Notes: generated from the letters alone by a model not told the origin. A stretch of DNA of 64,000 nucleotides from Candidatus Nomurabacteria bacterium (GCA_943354745.1 CALRDB010000002.1:1-64000), one strand, 5' to 3'. Positions 49,057 to 56,763 are shown, counted from the first letter of the stretch. Numbers and translations: made by a program.

Positions 49057-50934
49057 TTACTTTCCAAACATCCGCTTCACCTCCGCTACCGCCTCGGCGA
49101 AGCTTTTGCCACCGTCGTAGTATTGGCGAAGCCCTTCAGAGAGCCGTGGCCAAACGATCTTCCGAAACTGCTGTGAGATAAATATGATAGCCCCTTTATC
49201 CTTCGGACTCCGAATGTTCCGCCCCATGTGCTGAAGTGACTTGATCCCCACGCGCCATTGTTCAAGTTTGAAATGAGTGCTTTCACCCCACTTCCTCACC
49301 TCGAACACACTTGCTGGATCATCCGGCCTGCTGTATCCAGGACGAAGATCGAAGATGACCGGCGCGAGGCCGTCAGGAAGATCGAGCCCTTGCCCGAAGT
49401 TCGTTTCCGTACCGACCAGAGTCATACCGAGACCATCTTTGAACTCCTGCGCGGCAGTCCGAGCCATTCGTTCACCGCCATAGCTCACAGTGTCGAGACC
49501 CAGATTCGTCGAGTGAACCAAGAATTGATCACGCTCATCGTTTGAGACGACAATGACCAGACTCCGAATCCCCATGTCCGCCCACTCCTTGCACGCCTTG
49601 ACCATGCTCTTGAGCGCTTTCTTCAGATCATCGGGCTTCCGGTTCTTCGTTGAGAGGTCCGGCGTATCGGACGGCATGAAGATCTTGGCGTTCTGTGGAG
49701 GAAAGCTTGACGGAAGCGAGAGAAACTCTCCTTCTTCCATTCCGGTTTCCCAACCGAACGTGTCTTTATCCCCGACAGTAGCCGAGAAGGCCGCGTACTC
49801 TTCGCCCAGTATTGAGCGGATGATAGGCGCCACTGTGTGTGCCTTAATCACCAGCTTATGCTGAACGCGCTTACCCTCCGCGAGTTCCTGCTGATGAAAG
49901 GCGTAGCTGTAGTTCATCCTTTTCCGTTTCAACGTGTCGAGCGAATACTCGAACGAGTGAATGTACCGGCGGATATCCCGCACCAGCACCTCCACTTGGC
50001 GAAGTGTTAGGGCCTCTTCCACTTCATCGACGGCCCCTTCACCTATTGCTTTGATGAGCTTATCTCCCAGCCTCGCCGGATTAATCGCTTCAAGCAGACC
50101 CATGAGCTCGAGGATTTCTCCATCCTCAATGATGGTCGGCTTCCACGCAGCCTTCTTCTTAACGATGTCAATCATGCGTTTCTGAAACTTCGCGAGAAGA
50201 TCCGTCTCATCGACCTCAAGTCTCTCGAGTAGTTTGACGGCTCGACCGAGGTGATAGTCACTAATCTCGTAAGAGAGCGTGCGACGAACCACGTCGCCCA
50301 TTAGGTGCGCTTCGTCAATGACGAGCACCTTCGGCTTCTCCCACCGCTTCGTGAAAAGCTGAGAGAAGAGATAATACGCAAAGGTGCAGAGCACGATTGG
50401 CGCGTTCATAGCCTTGTGGGTGAAGTGATAGTACTGACAGCGCTCCGCGTCCTTCTCGTGCGTCTCCCCCGTTTTGAGGTTGACGCGATGCGGACAGTTC
50501 CGCAGGAAAGAGCAGGCGATTTCATCCGCGCGATATTGAACATCTTCCGGCTTGGTCTCAAGCGAGAATCGTTCATCCGCGTTGTCCTCGTAGTAGTAGC
50601 ACGGGAAATCATGTTTACCCACCACGATGGCGAGGTCGAGATATTCCCGATAAATCTGCTGGAGGATGGTCTTGTTCGGCGTGATGAGAAACAGCGGTTT
50701 CTTGCCCGCGTTTGCCGCGGCCTTCAGAATGGCATACTCGACGGCAGTCTTGCCGTGGCCGGTCGGCATCTCAATGATGGACTTCGGATGCTGTGCCCAG
50801 AATTCGAGAACCTGCCGCTGTTGCGGGCGCATAACGCTGTGCTTCTCTGACGGAAATGCCGAACAGAGTTCGGCAAAGGTTTGTCTGCTCATAATCAGTC
50901 TTCGGATGTTTGATGTTTGGTGTTCCCTTGTCAA
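49057..50934 (-). CDS. XPD/DinG-type Fe-S DNA helicase of the island
   Basis: 625 residues from a TTG at 50934 (GGAG seven bases upstream); an ATG at 50892 would give 611. Superfamily 2 motifs: Walker A PTGHGKT (57-63), DEAH (207-210), SATVGD, TETNFGQGLDLP and motif VI QHMGRNIRSPKD. Cys112, 141, 147 and 166 (PCYYY, ACSF, NCPHR, RCQYY) lie between motifs I and II as in Fe-S cluster XPD/DinG helicases, which unwind 5' to 3'. DinG-type helicases serve SOS repair and, as Csf4, type IV-A CRISPR interference. Flanked by hairpin arrays and RAMP-like genes, it resembles the latter by context only. GC content is higher than in the flanking core genes. Confidence 0.85.
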   Translation of the reverse strand: MTREHQTSNIRRLIMSRQTFAELCSAFPSEKHSVMRPQQRQVLEFWAQHPKSIIEMPTGHGKTAVEYAILKAAANAGKKPLFLITPNKTILQQIYREYLDLAIVVGKHDFPCYYYEDNADERFSLETKPEDVQYRADEIACSFLRNCPHRVNLKTGETHEKDAERCQYYHFTHKAMNAPIVLCTFAYYLFSQLFTKRWEKPKVLVIDEAHLMGDVVRRTLSYEISDYHLGRAVKLLERLEVDETDLLAKFQKRMIDIVKKKAAWKPTIIEDGEILELMGLLEAINPARLGDKLIKAIGEGAVDEVEEALTLRQVEVLVRDIRRYIHSFEYSLDTLKRKRMNYSYAFHQQELAEGKRVQHKLVIKAHTVAPIIRSILGEEYAAFSATVGDKDTFGWETGMEEGEFLSLPSSFPPQNAKIFMPSDTPDLSTKNRKPDDLKKALKSMVKACKEWADMGIRSLVIVVSNDERDQFLVHSTNLGLDTVSYGGERMARTAAQEFKDGLGMTLVGTETNFGQGLDLPDGLAPVIFDLRPGYSRPDDPASVFEVRKWGESTHFKLEQWRVGIKSLQHMGRNIRSPKDKGAIIFISQQFRKIVWPRLSEGLRQYYDGGKSFAEAVAEVKRMFGK

Positions 50935-50938
50935 AATC

Positions 50939-50954
50939 CACTCCCGAAGGAGTG
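50939..50954 (-). promoter_or_regulatory. UUCG hairpin over the ribosome binding site of the helicase gene
   Basis: Minus strand CACTCC-TTCG-GGAGTG; the GGAG in the 3' arm is the only candidate Shine-Dalgarno for the TTG start at 50934. Confidence 0.5.
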
Positions 50955-50989
50955 AACTGGAGTCTTAGCCCCGTGCTAATCCTCGACGC

Positions 50990-51018
50990 ACACTAACAGG
51001 ATTTCTCGTCTACGTCAA
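50990..51018 (-). promoter_or_regulatory. Promoter of the helicase gene
   Basis: Minus strand TTGACG (51013-51018), 17 nt, TAGTGT (50990-50995). Confidence 0.65.
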
Positions 51019-51034
51019 GGTTTGGTTACGGGTC

Positions 51035-51062
51035 TGTCATTCCCTTGGAAAAGGGAATTCAG
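51035..51062. repeat. CATTCCC dispersed repeat inside the island
   Basis: TGTCATTCCCTT-GGAA-AAGGGAATTCAG; the same family as in core intergenic regions, so the island has been resident long enough to receive it. Confidence 0.75.
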
Positions 51063-51077
51063 TGCTGTAGTCCAAAT

Positions 51078-51108
51078 ATAAAAAGCGCCTCGACGAATCG
51101 AGACGCTT
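51078..51108 (-). terminator. Terminator ending sub-array D
   Basis: Hairpin 51083-51108 (AAGCGCCTCGA-CGAA-TCGAGACGCTT) followed by TTTTTATATTT on minus. Confidence 0.85.
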
Positions 51109-52055
51109 ATTCCTGACCCAACAAAAGAGCACCTCACATTGGATGAGAATACCCGAACTGACAATACCCGACCGAGAAGGACCAAAATTGAAGCGTTCCC
51201 GAAAACGAGAACGCTTCCCCGCACAGGACACTACCTGACTGCACTGAAACCAACCACTCCGAAATTGAAGCGTCCCGACGAATCGAGACGCCTCATCCGG
51301 ACTCGAGCATTCACAAACGAACAGGACGGAACCTGACTGAACGACGCCGCATGCCACCTCAATCGGCATTCCGCTTTAGAAACGGAATACCCCCGTACCT
51401 TACCTTTGAAATGAGAGGCAAAATTCGAGCATCCCGACTAATTCTCGGGATGCTCGCCTGACAAAGGTGTACCATGATTGAGCGAGCCGGCGAAAACCGA
51501 CTCGCTCCCGAACAGAACTCTACGTCACGCCTCCGAAACAAACGACTGCCTACGGGGCGATACAAAACAGGTGCATACGAAGACTTGCCGTAATTGCCGA
51601 ACACCTTCGAAAAGGCGCTCGGCTCCACACCGAACCTGTTCTCGCAGGACACTACAACAGAAATGTTGGCTTGAGCTAACTCATGCAAGCCACACGGCAC
51701 ATCTGATGACCTCAACTGAGCGAGCCGGCCGAAACCGACTCACCCCCGAACGTAAACAGACAGCTCTGCACGGGACAATAGCGCACCCAACCTAAACCGA
51801 CACCACCTGACCATAATTACCAAGCTCCTACGAACAAGAGCTTGGTTCCCGAGCGTACCAAGAAGCGCGAAACAGAACAGTTGACTGCGAAACATGACTT
51901 TAGAGAACCACAATTGTCGAATCCGTGCTCGCACGGATTCGACCCGAGGAATGACTCAAACAAACATACTGGACTGAACGGAACTTTACACTTGTGTGCC
52001 CCAAAATAGGTGACCGCAATCACTGCGACAACGAATTGTCGAAGTACGAAATACC
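51083..52055 (-). repeat. Hairpin sub-array D
   Basis: Hairpins at 51083, 51190, 51267, 51365, 51426, 51480, 51596, 51667, 51718, 51820, 51916 and a short CGAA-loop one at 52026-52041. Spacing is less regular (51-116 bp) than elsewhere. 51480 and 51718 are related copies (GAGCGAGCCGG arms; the second has three G.U positions), and 51083 and 51267 share CGACGAATCGAGACG, so units appear to duplicate and diverge. In the 51508-51595 linker 10 of 12 AC dinucleotides fall close to one 5-nt phase. Promoter 52062-52090. Confidence 0.88.
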
Positions 52056-52061
52056 GAGTGC

Positions 52062-52090
52062 AAAGTAACACAGAAATATAAAAACGGCAA
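52062..52090 (-). promoter_or_regulatory. Promoter of hairpin sub-array D
   Basis: Minus strand TTGCCG (52085-52090), 17 nt, TACTTT (52062-52067), preceded by TGT. The -35 box lies inside the terminator hairpin of sub-array E. Confidence 0.77.
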
Positions 52091-52111
52091 GTCTCGTGAA
52101 AGACCTGCCGT
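52080..52111 (-). terminator. Terminator ending sub-array E
   Basis: Hairpin 52084-52111 (ACGGCAAGTCT/AGACCTGCCGT) followed by TTTTATATTT on minus. Confidence 0.8.
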
Positions 52112-52813
52112 ATGACTACATTACCTGACCTTACCCTACCCAACCGTACCTTGCCTCAAAGAACAAGACCTAACCGTGCCACATTCTCCCGCCCCTCTTG
52201 CGAATGGCGGGACCCGTGCCATAATCGACCTTACTGAACCTTACCTAAGAGGAACCGGCGGAAGAATCCTCTGCCGAAACTTGACGAGCACTTTCGGAAA
52301 AGTGCTCGTCCCATGCTGCAGTTCAGATTACTACGCGTCACCTGACCGCGCGAGACGCTACGTTACCGCACTGTAGCGAGCCGATTGTTATCGGCCCGCT
52401 CCCGAACAAAACCCGACACCACGTTAGCCCGCAGAACTGAACCAAGCTTGAGCGTATTAGTGGACAGCTCCGCTAGGAGCTGTCCAACCGATACCTTTTC
52501 ATAACGCACTGAACAGTGGATTACAAAACGGGACACTGCACCACCGGACCGTAATCAGTATCCCGACTTTCAGCGGGATACTCCGGTACCGAACAGGACA
52601 GGGCCATACTTAGGAACACTCAAAATGAGCACACCTGACTTGACCGTACCGCAATTGCCAAACTTCTGCGAACAGAGGTTTGGCTCCACACAGCGCCTGT
52701 GTTCACAGGACTACAGGGTACAAAACCTGACGATTGAGTACGACAGGATACGAGACCGAAATGGTCGGCGGAAATGCTTTTCCGCCGACACCGACAACAG
52801 ACTGAACTCTGTC
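52084..52813 (-). repeat. Hairpin sub-array E
   Basis: Hairpins at 52084, 52187, 52248 (short), 52283, 52375, 52461, 52557, 52658 and 52764; for example TGGACAGCTCC-GCTA-GGAGCTGTCCA (52461) and GACGAGCACTTT-CGGA-AAAGTGCTCGTC (52283). The linker 52115-52183 is the clearest case of the 5-nt period: ACTAC ATTAC CTGAC CTTAC, then CCTAC CCAAC CGTAC. No clear -10 box follows the TTGACA near 52811, so this sub-array may depend on readthrough from the gene at 52867-53688. Confidence 0.88.
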
Positions 52814-52845
52814 AAAAAAAAGCGGAGGTACCGAAGCACCTCCAC
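52814..52845 (-). terminator. Terminator of RAMP-like gene A
   Basis: Hairpin 52822-52845 (GCGGAGGTAC-CGAA-GCACCTCCAC, two G.U pairs on minus) followed by TTTTTTTT. Confidence 0.85.
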
Positions 52846-52866
52846 ATGACTGTCACTTCTTCGTCG

Positions 52867-53688
52867 TTACTCGGTAGCTACCGGAGCCGGACTGAGTCCC
52901 GCCACGCGTTTTTCGAGAACCTTACTCGACATTCGGCCGTTGTCCTCCGTCTTCGGAGCATGCTTCTCAGCCTGGCCGACGTACTTGATTTCAATGTCGT
53001 CATTGATCGGTTCGATCTTGATTACTTCGAACTTCGAAACACGAAACTGTCCGTAGGAACCGGGCTTGTTTGGGGCCGAACCGCGCCAGTCGCCGAGACC
53101 GGATTTTTCGCCGGCCTTCTGCCAGAGCTGGAGCACGGTGTCGTCAGAGAAGTCAGGGTCCTTGAAGGTGAACTCAATCTCGCACGCCCACTTCGGAATT
53201 AAAGGGCGGACCGTACGATTGGACCCCTTGGTCTGTTGGTTGACGGTACGACCCGCGTGAACTTCCCACGGAGTGTTCGCTTTCGCCTCCTCCTCCCCCA
53301 TCGGCAACGCCTCGGTCGCAACTTCCCCGTTCGCATCGAGCCCCTTGAAGGCATAGAAGCGTTTGGTGAAGGTCACGATGCTGGGGATTTCGGTTCCGCC
53401 ACCTGACTTGGTGATGGCCGACGTGCGCTTCCCTTTCTTGACGGAGATGTGCTTCCCGCCGTTACAGAGGGTGGCCATGAGGTTGTCCATTGGCCAGCCC
53501 ATTTCACCGTTCGGTCCGCGATAGAGCTTGGCCTGAGCAACCACAACATCTTGGATGTCGCCGCGCTTGGGCGTTGCCGCTTTTTTGCCGCCGATCTCTT
53601 CAAGTGTACCGAGAAGCATGGGGTTTTGGATTGCTGCGGTTACTGAATCCAGTAACATCCGCACTGTCTTCTGCTGTCTTTCTGCCAT
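52867..53688 (-). CDS. RAMP/Cas7-like candidate protein A
   Basis: 273 residues, soluble. Not recognised by name. MGWPMDNLMATLCNGGKH (63-80), then after a low-complexity part VRPLIPKWACEIEFTF (160-175), KAGEKSGLGDWRG (191-203) and GSYGQFRVSKFEV (210-222). The W-x-C-E, A-G-x-x-x-G-x-G and Y-G-x-F positions are shared with the island protein at 45696-46337. I read the pair as two paralogous RNA-binding subunits with a RAMP-like glycine loop, comparable in outline to Cas7/Cas5 of a minimal class 1 effector; this needs structure comparison. Strong promoter and a perfect operator-like repeat upstream; first gene of the island. Confidence 0.5.
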   Translation of the reverse strand: MAERQQKTVRMLLDSVTAAIQNPMLLGTLEEIGGKKAATPKRGDIQDVVVAQAKLYRGPNGEMGWPMDNLMATLCNGGKHISVKKGKRTSAITKSGGGTEIPSIVTFTKRFYAFKGLDANGEVATEALPMGEEEAKANTPWEVHAGRTVNQQTKGSNRTVRPLIPKWACEIEFTFKDPDFSDDTVLQLWQKAGEKSGLGDWRGSAPNKPGSYGQFRVSKFEVIKIEPINDDIEIKYVGQAEKHAPKTEDNGRMSSKVLEKRVAGLSPAPVATE

Positions 53689-53792
53689 AATTACCCTTAC
53701 TTAATGCACCGAATCGCCGAAGCGAGCCGGTTTTGTTATGTAGTTGTCGAAGAGCTATAGATTCGGGCCGAAAAGCCTTGTCTGTAAGCCCT

Positions 53793-53811
53793 TGTTCACA
53801 GTGTGTGAACA
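53793..53811. promoter_or_regulatory. Operator-like perfect inverted repeat
   Basis: TGTTCACA-GTG-TGTGAACA in the leader of RAMP-like gene A, about 30 nt downstream of the expected transcription start. It could bind a dimeric repressor or form a hairpin in the leader RNA. Confidence 0.5.
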
Positions 53812-53841
53812 GTGCCAAAAGCACACGCGATTAGCTCGACC

Positions 53842-53870
53842 AAACTAACAGAGATACGAAATTTTGTCAA
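53842..53870 (-). promoter_or_regulatory. Promoter of RAMP-like gene A
   Basis: Minus strand TTGACA (53865-53870), 17 nt, TAGTTT (53842-53847); leader of about 150 nt. Confidence 0.78.
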
Positions 53871-53905
53871 TAGTACGTAGTAAAGCAGGGTACCGTGTAA
53901 ACGAG

Positions 53906-55660
53906 TTAAGAAGTCGTAGTAAACCGGTGGGATTTGAGGGCTCCCAATTTTTGGGTGAGTTCTTTACACTTTGCCAGCAGGGCTTGCGTCTCTTCTTTAT
54001 TCCCGTCGTGCTCTGATTTGGCCAGTGTGTCCATTGTCTCAGAAAGAAGCATCGTAATATGCTCTTGTTCCAAATGACGAAGAAGCTCCTCTTCCTCACT
54101 TACACCGGGCGAGGTATCCCCGTAGAGCGCTTCGGCTTCAAGCAAGAGAACATCAGCAAGTGCTTTATAGTGCTCTACTTTTTTATCGAATACCTCCTTT
54201 TCAAAGATGCGGAGAAGTGCAGTCTGTAACCGCTCGAACAACAACGTATTCTTCTGCGACTCCGAAAGAAGATAAATACTAAACACCCTCCGTTCAAGTG
54301 TATTCGAACGAACCGGTGCGGTAGCTTTACGTAATTCAGGTATTTCTTTTTCTCCAGCGACAGCCGGTACTTTTTTAAACGCCTCCCAGAGCGCATCTTC
54401 CCGAAGACCGCTTTTCTCGGCGATTACTTTTATAAAATGGGATTGCTCAACAGGAGAAGTGAGAAGGCGGAGAAGCGGAAGTAGCGTCTTCTCAATCGCG
54501 AGCGCACGTTCCCTTCCCTCCTTGGAAGCATTGATAAGGTTAAGAAGAAGAAAATCAATAACGTGCTTTGATTCTGTTACCGCCCTGTCCCATTCCTTTG
54601 GCTCCTTCAAAATAAGTTCAGCGGGATCTTTGCCTCCCCCGATCGCAATAACCTTCACATTCATACCAAGGGCGAGCGCCAGTTTTATCGCACGCTCGCT
54701 TGCTCGCACACCCGCACTATCCGCATCAAACGAAAGCAAGAGATTTTCGGACAGTCTTTTCAGACGCACAAGTTGTTGTTCGGTGAGTGCTGTCCCCGAA
54801 GATGCGACAGCATTCTCATGACCAGCTTGATGCACCATAAGAAGGTCCACTTGTCCTTCAACCAGTATCGCCGCGTCCTTTTGTCGTATCACGAGTTTCG
54901 CGCGGTCAAATCCATACAGGACTTCGGACTTATTGAAGAGCACGGTCTCGGGGCTGTTGATATATTTGCCTGTCTTTCCATCATCAAGTCTGGGGAGAAT
55001 ACGTCCTGAAAATGCGATAACTCGTCCCGCACTATCCCGAATCGGAAACATAATCCTCCCCCGGAAAGTATCATAGTATTTCTTAGGACCTGACCCTGTG
55101 TGCCCTACAGAATCGGTTTGGTTGGCAATTTTAATCAAGCCGACCTTTCCCATTTCTTCCGGTGTAAATTTTTCCCGAGTGAGATAGTCGAATAGTTGCC
55201 TCCACTCCGCGGGGGCAAATCCTACTCGCCAGTCTTGTAGCGTTTTTTGGGTGAGACCTCTTCCGTCTATGTACACCTTCGCTTCAGCTGTAGCCCGCAA
55301 TGTTTCTTCATAAAATCTCGTCGCTTTTTCGAGACAGAGATACAACCGTGCGTATTCGCTCTGTACCTTTGGATCAAGCTTAGTCAGGGTGACTCCCGCA
55401 CGTTGCGCGAGCACCCGTAAAGCACCAATAAAGTCGAGTCCTTCAAACTCCTGCACGAACGTGAAAATATCCCCCTTTGCCTGACACCCGAAACAGTAAT
55501 AGGAGTTGCGAGCAGGCGAGACAAAGAACGACGGCGACTTCTCATTGTGGAATGGGCATTTAGCCTTATAGGAAGTTCCTGCACGCTCAAGCTTTAGGTA
55601 CGATCCAACCACATCGGCGATACCTAATCTTTCTTTAATTTGTTCAACCGGAGTGGACAT
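53906..55660 (-). CDS. dnaG: DNA primase DnaG
   Basis: 584 residues. The CHC2 zinc motif is YKAKCPFHNEKSPSFFVSPARN...YYCFGC, the RNAP-like core includes YDTFRGRIMFPIRDSAGRVIAFSGR, the Toprim metal sites are ILVEGQVDLLMVHQAG and LLSFDADSAGVRASERA. A C-terminal helicase-binding domain follows. It primes replication at the fork with DnaB. In many bacteria rpoD is the next gene; here about 8.9 kb intervene. Confidence 0.95.
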   Translation of the reverse strand: MSTPVEQIKERLGIADVVGSYLKLERAGTSYKAKCPFHNEKSPSFFVSPARNSYYCFGCQAKGDIFTFVQEFEGLDFIGALRVLAQRAGVTLTKLDPKVQSEYARLYLCLEKATRFYEETLRATAEAKVYIDGRGLTQKTLQDWRVGFAPAEWRQLFDYLTREKFTPEEMGKVGLIKIANQTDSVGHTGSGPKKYYDTFRGRIMFPIRDSAGRVIAFSGRILPRLDDGKTGKYINSPETVLFNKSEVLYGFDRAKLVIRQKDAAILVEGQVDLLMVHQAGHENAVASSGTALTEQQLVRLKRLSENLLLSFDADSAGVRASERAIKLALALGMNVKVIAIGGGKDPAELILKEPKEWDRAVTESKHVIDFLLLNLINASKEGRERALAIEKTLLPLLRLLTSPVEQSHFIKVIAEKSGLREDALWEAFKKVPAVAGEKEIPELRKATAPVRSNTLERRVFSIYLLSESQKNTLLFERLQTALLRIFEKEVFDKKVEHYKALADVLLLEAEALYGDTSPGVSEEEELLRHLEQEHITMLLSETMDTLAKSEHDGNKEETQALLAKCKELTQKLGALKSHRFTTTS

Positions 55661-55750
55661 ATAGTGAGATTAACGACCTGTGGATAGCCTTGATTTTTTC
55701 TCAATTTTGGGTGTATAATGCACTTGATCGTAAGATCGCAGATTTTAGAG

Positions 55751-56545
55751 CTAAGGGGCCCCAGAAATGGGGTCCTTTGTGCTTTTTAGGGCCTCTTTTG
55801 AGCTTTCTTCGCCGTTCCAGCAGATAAAATCCCGCAGTTCAAAGATGTCGAAAATAAACAGACCTTCCTTCACCAAGGCGTTCAGCTCGCGGGAAACTCT
55901 GCCGGCTGTAGCGAATAATACAACCTTTTTACCGTTTACAAGTAGGCTTTTTATCGGGTCGGCAAAGTCGCTATCCCCGCTCCACAAAACAAACGTGTCG
56001 ACATTATCCCGCAGGTCATCTATCCGCATATCCGTGCCTATCTCAACGTCAAAATTGCATTTCCTGTCCTCTATGGAGTAAATACCTTGTGCATTCATCT
56101 CCTTGAACTTATTGTTGAGAAACTCAACTGTTTCGATACTGTACTTCCTGAGCAGAGATTTCCTCATGAATTTCTTCAACAAATCCGGCGACTGCAAAGA
56201 AATACTTGAGACGTCGATTGGCAACTTCATTATCTTTACCGACTTAGTTCGTATTTCGTATTTGCATCGCTCTAACTTTTTTATTTCTTCTCGGGAGTGG
56301 GGGTCGCCGACTAGCTCTCCTTGATACCATTTTATGGAACCCACACTCTCAAAAGATTTGAGAAACTGCTTCAAACGATTTGGACTGACATGCCATTTTA
56401 ATTTTTCCGACCAAGGACGGACATTGGCAAAATCAATATAGGTGTTCGTTTTGCCAACGAAAAGGCCATCCACCTTCTGCACCGTAGGCATACGGTCCTC
56501 TCTCTTTGCCAGCTCTTCAATTCTTTGGGTCTTGGGCGTGAACAT
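55751..56545 (-). CDS. NYN domain (LabA/DUF88-like) ribonuclease candidate
   Basis: 264 residues. NYN/PIN-like motifs: NTYIDFANVRPW with the first Asp, NFDVEIGTDMRIDDLR with conserved acidic residues, VLWSGDSDFADPIKSLL, and GKKVVLFATAGRVSRELN. These match the LabA-type NYN domain, a metal-dependent RNase fold. N-terminal part (residues 1-25) is a charged extension. It lies just right of dnaG on the same strand, next to KTSC and DinD-like fragments, an accessory cluster of probable foreign origin. Confidence 0.82.
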   Translation of the reverse strand: MFTPKTQRIEELAKREDRMPTVQKVDGLFVGKTNTYIDFANVRPWSEKLKWHVSPNRLKQFLKSFESVGSIKWYQGELVGDPHSREEIKKLERCKYEIRTKSVKIMKLPIDVSSISLQSPDLLKKFMRKSLLRKYSIETVEFLNNKFKEMNAQGIYSIEDRKCNFDVEIGTDMRIDDLRDNVDTFVLWSGDSDFADPIKSLLVNGKKVVLFATAGRVSRELNALVKEGLFIFDIFELRDFICWNGEESSKEALKSTKDPISGAP

Positions 56546-56549
56546 GCTT

Positions 56550-56762
56550 TTAGCTTACTTTTTGGTAGCGGTAGTTATATCGAATAGAGTCATTGAGGAA
56601 TTGCCCATGCGAGGATGAGCCGAGAAATTGCTGATACAGATGGACAGGAACATCAAAATACTGGTACACATCACCTGACGTGAACTCCACCTCTAAAATT
56701 GCCGACGATGCGTCGTAGCCGATTGAACTGATATTTGAGGATGATACGGGTGTGCGGTACAT
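56550..56762 (-). CDS. KTSC domain protein
   Basis: 70 residues from the ATG at 56762. SSNISSIGYDASSAILEVEF, then SGDVYQYFDVPVHLYQQFL, fits the KTSC domain (named after its C-terminal residues; found next to nucleic-acid enzymes). It starts two bases before the end of the DinD-like fragment upstream, thus the two are coupled. Function of the domain is not established. Confidence 0.8.
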   Translation of the reverse strand: MYRTPVSSSNISSIGYDASSAILEVEFTSGDVYQYFDVPVHLYQQFLGSSSHGQFLNDSIRYNYRYQKVS

Positions 56763-56763
56763 A

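Noticed and set aside
45101..52845. CRISPR array
   Set aside because: No constant repeat is present; hairpin arms change from unit to unit and linkers are periodic, low-T sequence, not unique spacers. No cas1, cas2 or cas6 gene is visible.
45101..52845. Integron cassette array with attC sites
   Set aside because: attC sites flank cassettes with ORFs and have conserved core sites; here the linkers are too short for genes, no integrase lies adjacent, and the stems lack the bulged-base pattern and core triplet of attC.
45101..52845. TIGR-Tas type guide array
   Set aside because: TIGR arrays, as I know them, have short units with repeated loop and edge sequences and a Nop-domain Tas protein. 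Unit length, variable stems and the proteins here do not fit.
45145..52849. Many 60-118 residue ORFs in both strands of the arrays
   Set aside because: They have no start signals, overlap each other on both strands and are artefacts of the low-stop AC-rich composition; the underlying period is 5, not 3.
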